A DNA stretch of 64,000 nt, from assembly GCA_020634165.1 (NCBI GenBank), contig JACKCF010000001.1, positions 1,302,001 through 1,366,000 on the forward strand, written 5' to 3'. The DNA comes from Anaerolineaceae bacterium (GTDB taxonomy: Bacteria > Chloroflexota > Anaerolineae > Aggregatilineales > Phototrophicaceae). This document shows, piece after piece, positions 43,125 to 50,813 of this stretch. The notes under the pieces were generated by a model that had not been told where the DNA came from, did no database searches, and was given only the letters and a program-made list of their open reading frames with translations. Within the stretch, counting starts at the first letter, position 1. The number at the start of each line of letters is the position of its first letter. The translations under genes and the position numbers were made by a program.

Positions 43125-43613
43125 TCAATCACGCTCACGGCTGATTTCCGCAAGGCGAGCGTGTAAGACACGGATTAACGCTGTTACCGGTACCCGTACC
43201 TGTGTGCCGCGTTCGCCCGCACTCAGGACAATATGTTCAAGTTCACTGGCTGGCTGGTCGAGATAGACTGGCCAGTTTTTGTTCGTCAGCATCAATGGGC
43301 TGATGCCCCCGACCTGTAATCCGGTCAGCTTCTCCGCATCGGTGTGGCTGGCCATCCGCACTTTTTTCTCATTGGCGGCTGCGGCCATCGCTTTCAGGTC
43401 AAGCTGCCGATCAGATGCGATCAATGCCAGCATCGGCTTATCCGTCGCCATCGATTGCACCACCAGCGTTTTATAAACCATGAACTCCGGCAGGCCGATC
43501 ATCTCTGCGACTTCGACCGCATCCCGCGTAATCGGCTCGTATGTCAGCACCTCATAGGCGATTTTGTGCTGTTCCAGCAGCCGCATGGAATTGAGTTTTT
43601 TGCCTTTGGCCAT
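43125..43613 (-). CDS. ybaK: YbaK/EbsC-type aminoacyl-tRNA deacylase
   Basis: 162 residues. The family hydrolyses mischarged tRNA, with YbaK clearing Cys-tRNA(Pro). Key motifs are VYKTLVV with the active-site lysine, ALIASDRQLDLKAMA and the GGISPLML loop. Its ATG shares a base with the stop of the aldose epimerase gene upstream (TAATG), so the two are cotranscribed although their functions are unrelated. It ends two bases from the convergent pfkA stop. Confidence 0.88.
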   Translation of the reverse strand: MAKGKKLNSMRLLEQHKIAYEVLTYEPITRDAVEVAEMIGLPEFMVYKTLVVQSMATDKPMLALIASDRQLDLKAMAAAANEKKVRMASHTDAEKLTGLQVGGISPLMLTNKNWPVYLDQPASELEHIVLSAGERGTQVRVPVTALIRVLHARLAEISRERD

Positions 43614-44530
43614 TATGCACCCTCATAAGGATGAATGCTTAAGCGTACCGTGCCGCTGATGGTTTCGCTTGGTTGCAGTACAAATACGCCCGATCCGTTG
43701 ATGCCTTGGTCGTACAGGTTGAACCCGTCATTGGCATTCGTTTGCGGTTCGACTGCGACCGAAGGTGTTTTTGTATCGGTGTAAATCAAAATGTGCTTGA
43801 AGATGGCATCGGCCTGCATTTGTAGTTCACTACGCCATTGCGGATAAACGATACGCACGGGTCTGGATAGATCGCGCTCAGTGAGTAGGTTATCCAGTTG
43901 TACGCCATCAACCAGGCCACGTAACTCGCGGAAATCGCCTTTCTCGGTTATGTTCGCTGGCGCTGCATCAGCCATAGCCTGTGTAAGGTGGAATTCCTTC
44001 TCCGTCGGAATTTCAACGAGGGGCATGGTATCCGTGCGCACAAAGTAGGGATGGTGCCCGAATCCGGCGGGGAAGGGCTGGTCATCCACGTTGGTCAGCG
44101 AGACATCCCAGATGAAGGCTTCATCTTCCAGCCGATATTCTGCCTGCGCGGTAAAGGCAAACGGAAAATTGACATCATCGAAATCGCGGCTGTCGAACGT
44201 CATGCGGATGTACTTCTCATCACTGCTGACGATCTGCCAGGGGCGGTTGCGTACATCACCATGCCGTGCTGTGCCGTCATCCTTCGTTGTACCCAGTTGA
44301 TACTCCGCATCGCCAAAATGCAGCACCCCATCGCGAATGCGATTAGCCCAGGGCAGCATGATGAAGCTGCTGCAATTGCTGCTGTTTCCATAATGGGTGT
44401 CGTCAGTTGGGCGCATCAGGTCGATCCAGTTGCCGCTGTAACGCACTCGGCCAAACGCGATGCTGGCGCCAGTCTGCGGCAGAATGCCTGCCTGCCAGTG
44501 CGCATTCTGTAAAACATGTGCCTCTGTCAT
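43613..44530 (-). CDS. Aldose 1-epimerase family protein
   Basis: 305 residues, galactose mutarotase-like beta-sandwich. The sugar-binding and catalytic region shows NSSNCSSFIMLPWANRIRDG, ARHGDVRNRPW, GFGHHPYF with the catalytic histidine, and VEPQTNANDG with the catalytic glutamate. It would interconvert anomers of a hexose; galactose or glucose is only the usual substrate. AGGAG lies five bases before the ATG. It precedes the YbaK gene with a one-base overlap. Confidence 0.85.
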   Translation of the reverse strand: MTEAHVLQNAHWQAGILPQTGASIAFGRVRYSGNWIDLMRPTDDTHYGNSSNCSSFIMLPWANRIRDGVLHFGDAEYQLGTTKDDGTARHGDVRNRPWQIVSSDEKYIRMTFDSRDFDDVNFPFAFTAQAEYRLEDEAFIWDVSLTNVDDQPFPAGFGHHPYFVRTDTMPLVEIPTEKEFHLTQAMADAAPANITEKGDFRELRGLVDGVQLDNLLTERDLSRPVRIVYPQWRSELQMQADAIFKHILIYTDTKTPSVAVEPQTNANDGFNLYDQGINGSGVFVLQPSETISGTVRLSIHPYEGA

Positions 44531-44601
44531 ATTCGCTCCTAGGTCGAATGATGCTTGTCGTCAGTTAGATAATCCTCTTGCTGCCTGCTGATGGCTTAAA
44601 G

Positions 44602-45384
44602 CTATTTGTACTGATTTTTGGCGCGCTGGCCGATGAAGCCAGGGATCAGAATATTGCCCAGCACCAGCAGCCGATCAAAGAAGCGCAGAATCACGCGCTG
44701 GCGATGAGATTGCTCCAGAACGACCTTGACCATCGCCTCGGCGACGGTTTCCGGTGACATGGTGGGGACCCCGCCGCCAGACCGCTTGCCTGCGCCCAGC
44801 CGCTTCTCATCGAACTCAGTGTTGGTGCGTCCGACGAGGAAATCGGTCACGTGAATATTGTCCTCTTCCAGCTCGACGCGCAGCGAAGCGCCCAGACTGC
44901 TGACGAAGGCTTTGCTGGCGGCATAAGTGGCGGCATACGGCGATACCATATTGAATGCCACTGACGATGTAATCAGGATATGGCCACCGCCACCAGCCCG
45001 CATCGCTGGAACGGCTGCCCGAACAGTATGCAGCACACCGTCGATATTCGTGCGCAGCAGTGTTTGCAGGTCGTTCCAGTCACTCTCCACGATAGGCCCG
45101 CGTTGACCCACGCCTGCATTGGCAATTGCTGCATCCAGCCGACCAAATCGCTCGACAGTCGCGTCAACTGCTTTCTGCACATCCTCCGCCTGGGTGACAT
45201 CACCCGCCAGCGCCAGAAAATCCCCATGTGTACCCGTCAAATTGGCGATCTGTTGGCCGAGCTGTTCCAGTCGTTCTATCCGGCGAGCCATACCGGCGAC
45301 ATGGCAGCCAGCCTGGGCAAATGCCAGGGCGGCTGCCTGCCCAATCCCACTGGAAGCGCCTGTTATGAAGATGACCTTGGTCAT
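44602..45384 (-). CDS. Short-chain dehydrogenase/reductase
   Basis: 260 residues, a classical SDR. Cofactor motif TGASSGIGQAAAL, NAGVGQRGP, and the catalytic Ser in ITSSVAFN and Tyr/Lys in TYAASKAF. The Arg-rich MARRIERLEQL after the second strand suggests NADPH. The C-terminus carries a hydrophobic stretch (FFDRLLVLGNILIPGFI) that may associate with membranes. Substrate unknown. Confidence 0.88.
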   Translation of the reverse strand: MTKVIFITGASSGIGQAAALAFAQAGCHVAGMARRIERLEQLGQQIANLTGTHGDFLALAGDVTQAEDVQKAVDATVERFGRLDAAIANAGVGQRGPIVESDWNDLQTLLRTNIDGVLHTVRAAVPAMRAGGGGHILITSSVAFNMVSPYAATYAASKAFVSSLGASLRVELEEDNIHVTDFLVGRTNTEFDEKRLGAGKRSGGGVPTMSPETVAEAMVKVVLEQSHRQRVILRFFDRLLVLGNILIPGFIGQRAKNQYK

Positions 45385-45460
45385 TTTTATGGACCTATGA
45401 TGTGTTCAAGACAGGCCGTAGTTTAACCCGCCCGAACGTTGTTTGGGTAGGGCCTGGGTG

Positions 45461-46033
45461 CTAGTAGGGGTGTTGCTGCTGTTGGCTCAGTAGCTGACGT
45501 ATGGCGCGTAGCTCTTGCAGGATCGCCATTGAGATAGGGTCAGCAATGGCCTGATCGCGTGTTTGCGTGTTGGACATATCCGCACGGAAGGAACGCAGCC
45601 GTTGGGCGACATAGGCATACAGGTCATCCAGATCGCGGATGCCAGCCAGCACTTCTTCAGGGATGATGCCGCCCGTGCCAGCAGTCTGGATCGACAGCGA
45701 GCCAATGCCCAGGATGCGGTCACGAACGTCGCGTGTAACCGTGATGTTGGTCACATTCTTGAGCGGCACATGCTTGACAGTCCGCCGCAGCACACCTGCC
45801 CGAACAATGACTTCATTATCATCAATGTGATACGAAATGCTCGAATAATAGAGCGTTGCACCCACCAATGAGAACGCCAGCACAATAAGTGGCAGCAGCA
45901 CCAAAAAGCTCAGGTGGTCGTGCTCGACTGCCAGCCCAATGAAGAAAATAAATGTGAAAAGTGTTCCCGAAATTGCAGCGATATACAGCTTAAACGGATA
46001 GCGCATGTGGGGACGAAATTGAATGGTGTTCAT
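45461..46033 (-). CDS. PH-domain (YdbS-like) membrane protein
   Basis: 190 residues from ATG 46033, with a very strong AAGGGGGTG just upstream; the frame's earlier start at 46054 would add seven residues. Two TM segments (LYIAAISGTLFTFIFFIGLA; FLVLLPLIVLAFSLVGATLYY) precede a bacterial PH domain (about 66-145: ISYHIDDNEVIVRAGVLRRT, VPLKNVTNITVTRDVRDRILGIG), as in the YdbS/DUF304 family. The C-terminal 45 residues are polar and end in a Gln-rich stretch. Role in membrane homeostasis is inferred from the family. Confidence 0.8.
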   Translation of the reverse strand: MNTIQFRPHMRYPFKLYIAAISGTLFTFIFFIGLAVEHDHLSFLVLLPLIVLAFSLVGATLYYSSISYHIDDNEVIVRAGVLRRTVKHVPLKNVTNITVTRDVRDRILGIGSLSIQTAGTGGIIPEEVLAGIRDLDDLYAYVAQRLRSFRADMSNTQTRDQAIADPISMAILQELRAIRQLLSQQQQHPY

Positions 46034-46086
46034 AATGCACCCCCTTAAAATCATACTCTGAAATTATCCGTCAGGGGGTGAATGAA

Positions 46087-46111
46087 CACTCCCCCAATCA
46101 TTGGGGGAGTG
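46087..46111. terminator. Perfect palindrome between the DUF4177-like and PH-domain genes
   Basis: CACTCCCCCA (46087-46096) pairs with TGGGGGAGTG (46102-46111) around five bases. On the minus strand it lies after the DUF4177-like gene and only about 54 bases before the PH-domain start, without a T-run; on the plus strand a T-run follows but no plus gene ends there. Confidence 0.5.
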
Positions 46112-46124
46112 CGCGGGATTTTTC

Positions 46125-46526
46125 TTAGTCAAATTCTGGTGGAATCGAGGGCTTCGGGATCGGTGGGGCGCTCGGCTCGGCTTGCACGGCCTGGCTGCCG
46201 ATAGCACCTGTCGTTTGTAGCCCCTCGGCTAGTGTGCCCTGGACCGGAACGAACGAACCTGGCTTGCGCCGTTTGAGCACAGCGAAGTAGGTATTGCTCC
46301 ACCCACCATCTTCCAGCCGGACATCTTCTTTGCCGCCGACCCTGGCGACGGGTTCCATGTGGATGATTTCCCATCCTTCATTACCCAGCGCGTTCAACTC
46401 CGGGATCATCGCCTCTGGCGAGTAACGCCGGGCCTTTTTATTAAACGTGCTCTCGACAAAAGATTTAATCTGGTCGCTGCTCACTCTGGCTTCAAAAAAC
46501 CGTGTCTGATATTCCCATTTTTCCAT
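46125..46526 (-). CDS. DUF4177-like small protein
   Basis: 133 residues from ATG 46526, which has GAGGG seven bases upstream; alternatives at 46559 and 46571 are weaker. The N-terminal half (MEKWEYQTRFFEAR, LNALGNEGWEIIHMEP, YFAVLKRRK) has the strand-helix-strand look of DUF4177 proteins. A Pro/Ala-rich tail follows (SAPPIPKPSIPPEFD). Function unknown. It is upstream of the PH-domain membrane protein on the same strand, separated by a perfect palindrome. Confidence 0.65.
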   Translation of the reverse strand: MEKWEYQTRFFEARVSSDQIKSFVESTFNKKARRYSPEAMIPELNALGNEGWEIIHMEPVARVGGKEDVRLEDGGWSNTYFAVLKRRKPGSFVPVQGTLAEGLQTTGAIGSQAVQAEPSAPPIPKPSIPPEFD

Positions 46527-46752
46527 TGGTCGGCCCTCGCGGTCGCGTGGTTTCACCATCAGTTTACCCACTCAGTATAGCGCAACAACCGTGTCGCAGT
46601 GTGCCTTACTCTGATGAGCGCATAATTTCGTCGTTCATAGCGTAGGGGAACGGTGGTTTTGGCATGGGTTTGCCGACCATCAGCGCATATCTCGTCCATG
46701 CTAATGTGTGGTCATCGAATTTAACAACGTATTACTTTTAGGGAGGACCACC

Positions 46753-47469
46753 ATGTTATCGCAATCTGAGAAGCTCGTTCAGTCTGTTGTTGCTGTCTTG
46801 ATGTTGATTGCTATCGTTATATTGGCTGTGCCGATGCAGGCCCAGGAAGCACCCATGATCGACCTGTTTTCTGCCACCAATGTCCGCAGCGGCCCCGGCA
46901 CGGAATATTCAATCCTGGGTATTGTTGCCAAATACAACACGGCCAGCCTGACCATTACCGGACGCGCCAACTTTGAAGCCAGTGAGTTGACCTGCCTGCG
47001 TACCGCTTTGCGTCAAGACGCCTGGGTCCGCGTGGACTTCATGGGCATTGAAGGCTGGGTAAACTATTGTGTCGGCACCGTTGATGGCGACGTCAATACA
47101 CTGCCCGTTGTCCAGCCGAACTATCCACAAAGCCGCTGGGCTAACTCTGACTATCCTGTTTGGCAGGCCGACACAATGGCTGATGAAGCCCCCACCGAGG
47201 ACTATGTAATTGGTTCTGCACGCTATGAACGTATCAATGTTTACGATGCACCATCGCGTGATGGCAACGCCACCGATCTGCTGAGTGCGCGCCAGGTCTA
47301 TGTCACAGGTGTCAGTGCCGATGGCCTCTGGTTCTATGTCGAGTATTCCGGTTACTCAGCATTTGAGTCTGCGAACTGGTACAGCCCTCGCCAGGATATG
47401 TCCGGCTGGATTTTCCACGAGACGCTCAACATGCCCTATAACTGGCAGGCAACCGTTCCCGTTCGTTAG
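46753..47469 (+). CDS. Secreted SH3-domain protein
   Basis: 238 residues from ATG 46753, with GGGAGG eight bases upstream; an earlier GTG lacks support. A signal peptide is clear: hydrophobic SVVAVLMLIAIVILAV then a signal peptidase I site near QAQ-EAP. The mature N-terminus is a bacterial SH3 (SH3b) module (ATNVRSGPGTEYSILGIV, ending EGWVNYCVG), and a second, more degenerate copy follows at about 160-230 (INVYDAPSRDGNAT, MSGWIFHETLN). Such proteins bind cell-wall or surface polymers. It is followed by two hairpins, the second a good terminator. Confidence 0.82.
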   Translation: MLSQSEKLVQSVVAVLMLIAIVILAVPMQAQEAPMIDLFSATNVRSGPGTEYSILGIVAKYNTASLTITGRANFEASELTCLRTALRQDAWVRVDFMGIEGWVNYCVGTVDGDVNTLPVVQPNYPQSRWANSDYPVWQADTMADEAPTEDYVIGSARYERINVYDAPSRDGNATDLLSARQVYVTGVSADGLWFYVEYSGYSAFESANWYSPRQDMSGWIFHETLNMPYNWQATVPVR

Positions 47470-47496
47470 CCTGTGTTGATATGACGAAGAACGTTC

Positions 47497-47517
47497 GGGC
47501 AAGGCAGTGCCTTGCCC
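47497..47517 (+). other. Hairpin after the SH3 gene
   Basis: GGGCAAGGC and GCCTTGCCC form a perfect nine-bp stem with an AGT loop, 28 bases after the stop codon. No T-run follows. Confidence 0.5.
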
Positions 47518-47535
47518 ACAGGAGTTATCCTCTCG

Positions 47536-47559
47536 GAGGCGCTGCAAAGCGCCTCTTTT
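47536..47559 (+). terminator. Intrinsic terminator after the SH3 gene
   Basis: GAGGCGC (47536-47542) pairs with GCGCCTC (47549-47555), loop TGCAAA, then TTTT. Confidence 0.75.
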
Positions 47560-47737
47560 GCTGCCAGGGTTTTTGCATAAGCCTAAATGATGAGTTATCG
47601 GGTCGCAGTATCATGCTGTGACCGATCTGGCGGGTCCGATGTTATCCTTTTTTCGTTGATGGCTCGCTTGCGCGTATCCCCTCGCTCAGGATACGATTAG
47701 GTCACATCATCATGATGAAAGTAGGATGTGCCCGCTC

Positions 47738-49627
47738 ATGGCCCAACAGCAACCGCCTGTCGAACCCAGCCGAATCACCCAGCAGTTCTTTACGGTCGTG
47801 CAAATATCGCCCAACTCGTTATTTGACCGTGTGCTGGTGCCCATACTGTTGATGTTCGGTGTGATGTTCACGGCGACGCGCGTGCTGGCCGGGGACTGGT
47901 TGGCTGCGGCTGTGAGTGTCGTGCCGCTGGTGCTGCTGGTGACACTGGCTGCTTTCCGACCGCTGCAATTGCGGTTGCTTGGTCGCCGTTTTGACCGCAA
48001 CCATGCCATCTATCTGACCTTTTTCTGGGTTTATGCGCAGTTATGGCTGTGGTTGGTGCGCTTGCTCAGTTCAGCGGAACCCGTTGGCAAGAATAGCCAG
48101 TTCTACTATGTATTTTTTCTGCTGTTCATTGCCGTGACATTCCGCGCCTTGCTGACTCTGTTTGCCCTGACTGGACCTGGATACGCAGTTTTCTTCTCCC
48201 GTATTCCCACCTGGGAACAGGTCATGGTTGCACTTAATGAGTTCATTGCGGCGGGTTTGCTGGCGTATATTGGCGGCAGTGAGCTGGCCCGTATCCTTCA
48301 GCCAGATGTCTTTACCCTCCGCGCGGAACCTATCTACACGGGTTCCCTACTGCTGATGTTCGCCGCTTATTACCTCATCATCCAGATGATGTGGATACAG
48401 ACTTGGAACGATTGGCTGGCTCAGAATCACGTTTGGGTGCGGCTGGTGCGTCTTTTATCGCCGATTGGCGTCGTAATCGTTTCCTTGGTGATCGTGCGCC
48501 ATTTTACGCACCTCAGTGATACGCGCACAGCAGATTTGCTCGGTACGGCCAACCTCAACCAGACGATATTGGCCCTCTCGCCAATCATCTGGCTGATGGC
48601 CTTTTTGTTGGCGTTGATGGTCTTTAGTGGCAGTCGTGGCCTGCGCCAGCGCCTGCTGCCGGATGAACTGCTCGAACGTTTGCCGGAGCGGCTCAGCAAA
48701 ATCCTGGGCACAATCTCCGATATGGACATGCTGCTGCTGGCCATGCTCATGATGACCTCTATTCCGGTGCAGTTATTTTTGTTTGATGATGGTGCGCGCG
48801 GTGTCCTGGACGTGCTGCGGGAACAGATCGCTCAGAATGCGCTCATCGACACATCTGAGCAGGCCCTCGCTCTGATTTTCGCGCTGCCATTTTATCTGGT
48901 GGCGGTTGGCTTGCTGGGGCTGTATGCATCGGTGATGGCCAATCCCAAATTAGCGGCCAAAGATCGTGATGCTCTTGTCGACAAGTTGCCTATCGGCCTG
49001 TTGATTATCTTCATCATTGCCCTGTATCTGTGTGCGATTCCCTTCACCCAGGTATTAACGGAAGGGCGCTTGCCTCAGTTGCCGCAGGAATTGGGGCGCT
49101 TGCTGGCTTTTGATGTATTAATCCCGTTGATTTTGCTCTACGCTCATTATTATGCCCTGGTGCGGTTGCCCTATGGCATTGGCCAGTCACGCTGGCGCGA
49201 GCAGTATAGTCGCCAGCTTGAACGCGATCTGCATGAGGTTGACCGCCAACTGGAAGTTCTGGGGGGCAAAATTAAGTCAGCGGAATACATCTGGCAAAAT
49301 CGCCGTAACTGGCAGGCCAATCAGGATGAACGCTTCAATATGCTCTTTGATCTGATTGACCATAATGGCGAACGGGATCGGCTCAACATGGCCCGCCTGC
49401 ATATGGTTGATGAGCGCCAGCGCTTGGCAGAAGTGTCAGAAGCGCCTGTTTCGCTGGCGATTGCCAGCCTGCCGTCACGTATTGTCACCTATGGTATCCC
49501 GCTGTTATTGGCCTTCAAAATTTATGAATGGGCCATTGTCAACGACGGCCTGCGCGAAGTCGCCAACAACCCCAACATTGGCGTGATCGAGTTCTTCCAG
49601 ACCATCCTTGAGCAGACGCAATTCTGA
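47738..49627 (+). CDS. Multi-pass membrane protein of unknown function
   Basis: 629 residues from ATG 47738; ATG 47726 would add four. Eleven or so TM segments fill residues 30-490 (for example SQFYYVFFLLFIAVTFRALL, LLLAMLMMTSIPVQLFL, LLIIFIIALYLCAIPFTQ). A soluble, charged segment of about 90 residues follows (REQYSRQLERDLHEVDRQLE), likely coiled coil, and then a final TM (YGIPLLLAFKIYEWAIV). No transporter or enzyme motif is recognised. The gene stands alone between two terminators. Confidence 0.7.
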   Translation: MAQQQPPVEPSRITQQFFTVVQISPNSLFDRVLVPILLMFGVMFTATRVLAGDWLAAAVSVVPLVLLVTLAAFRPLQLRLLGRRFDRNHAIYLTFFWVYAQLWLWLVRLLSSAEPVGKNSQFYYVFFLLFIAVTFRALLTLFALTGPGYAVFFSRIPTWEQVMVALNEFIAAGLLAYIGGSELARILQPDVFTLRAEPIYTGSLLLMFAAYYLIIQMMWIQTWNDWLAQNHVWVRLVRLLSPIGVVIVSLVIVRHFTHLSDTRTADLLGTANLNQTILALSPIIWLMAFLLALMVFSGSRGLRQRLLPDELLERLPERLSKILGTISDMDMLLLAMLMMTSIPVQLFLFDDGARGVLDVLREQIAQNALIDTSEQALALIFALPFYLVAVGLLGLYASVMANPKLAAKDRDALVDKLPIGLLIIFIIALYLCAIPFTQVLTEGRLPQLPQELGRLLAFDVLIPLILLYAHYYALVRLPYGIGQSRWREQYSRQLERDLHEVDRQLEVLGGKIKSAEYIWQNRRNWQANQDERFNMLFDLIDHNGERDRLNMARLHMVDERQRLAEVSEAPVSLAIASLPSRIVTYGIPLLLAFKIYEWAIVNDGLREVANNPNIGVIEFFQTILEQTQF

Positions 49628-49676
49628 TACATTCAGTAATATCAATTGATAATTTTTATCTTAACATTAAGAATCC

Positions 49677-49705
49677 TTAACGAACTCATAACATTACGCT
49701 ATACT
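49677..49705 (+). promoter_or_regulatory. Promoter for the CHAD gene
   Basis: TTAACG (49677-49682), exactly 17 bases, TATACT (49700-49705). Confidence 0.55.
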
Positions 49706-49746
49706 CCTGATGTACTGCTACTGATCAAATAGCTACGGGGAACGTA

Positions 49747-50700
49747 ATGGTTTCAGAGAAGAAGCTGCTGCTTTTGCAGGAGCATGCAGCACCTGTCGCT
49801 GGGGATGATGCTATCGCGGAAGCAGGTCGTAAAGTTCTGCTACAGGATTGCATCAAGATGCTGGAGAATGAAGAAGGCAGCCGTGCCGGGGAAGATATCG
49901 AGTGCGTGCATGATATGCGCGTAGCCACCCGCCGTATGCGTAGTGTACTGAATATGTTTAGCGATTATTTCAAAGTCGGGGCCATCGCAGCGCATGTAGA
50001 AGGTCTGCGCCAAACGGCCAAAGCCCTCGGTCACGTCCGTGATCTGGATGTGATGATCGCAGATTTGCAGGACTATACGGTCTCGCACGAAGATATTGCC
50101 GAGCCTATATCAGGTATCATCAATCGCCTTGAAAAGAAGCGCGACCAGGCCCGCGAAGACCTCATCCAATGGTTGGACTCCAAAAATTACAAGCGTTTCG
50201 TCAATGGTTATATCAATTTCCTGACTGAACCAGGCAAAGGCGTGATCGGACCGAAGTCACGGGCGGAACCGCATCAGGTGCGTCATATCGCCGCGCTAAT
50301 GATCCACGAGGCACTCGCGGCTGTGCGTGCCTATGAAGTTGTCCTGGAAGATGCGGACTACGACACCATGCACGCGCTGCGTGTGGCTTTCAAGCGTCTG
50401 CGCTACACCGTCGATAGTTTTACGGACGTTCTGGGCACCGGAGCCAGTACCTTCGTCGACCAGCTAAAAGACGTGCAGGATTACCTGGGTCGTATGAATG
50501 ATATTGTCGTCGCCAGCGAAGCCCTCAACAGGCTCAAGAAGCTCAATGAGGTTGAATCGGCGGTGCGCGATGCCTATATCGTGATGATCCAGGCAGAAGC
50601 CGACGAACGCATGACCAACTTTGTCGGCGACGTCTGGGAACCCTTCAACACGCGGACTGTCCAGCAAAAGCTATCAACGGCTATGTTGTCACTGCGCTAA
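49747..50700 (+). CDS. CHAD-domain protein
   Basis: 317 residues. CHAD domains are all-helical, bind inorganic polyphosphate and often occur with CYTH domains. Two internally related halves show the conserved histidine/arginine helices: CVHDMRVATRRMRSVLN near residue 55 and MHALRVAFKRLRYTVDSF near 208. The acidic/basic patches expected for polyphosphate binding are present. GGGGA lies close to the ATG. A separate CYTH protein lies 11 kb away on the other strand. Functional coupling of the two is inference. Confidence 0.9.
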   Translation: MVSEKKLLLLQEHAAPVAGDDAIAEAGRKVLLQDCIKMLENEEGSRAGEDIECVHDMRVATRRMRSVLNMFSDYFKVGAIAAHVEGLRQTAKALGHVRDLDVMIADLQDYTVSHEDIAEPISGIINRLEKKRDQAREDLIQWLDSKNYKRFVNGYINFLTEPGKGVIGPKSRAEPHQVRHIAALMIHEALAAVRAYEVVLEDADYDTMHALRVAFKRLRYTVDSFTDVLGTGASTFVDQLKDVQDYLGRMNDIVVASEALNRLKKLNEVESAVRDAYIVMIQAEADERMTNFVGDVWEPFNTRTVQQKLSTAMLSLR

Positions 50701-50722
50701 ACACCCATCGTAAACGCGCTGC

Positions 50723-50752
50723 AAGAGCCGGGCATTTCCTCGGCTCTTTACG
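50723..50752 (+). terminator. Intrinsic terminator after the CHAD gene
   Basis: AAGAGCCG (50723-50730) pairs with CGGCTCTT (50741-50748), followed by TA and further pyrimidines. Confidence 0.65.
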
Positions 50753-50813
50753 TTTCCCCGACTACCTTCGTATAATCGCCTCTCGTAGTTCACGCAATTG
50801 GTGACCATTTCTT

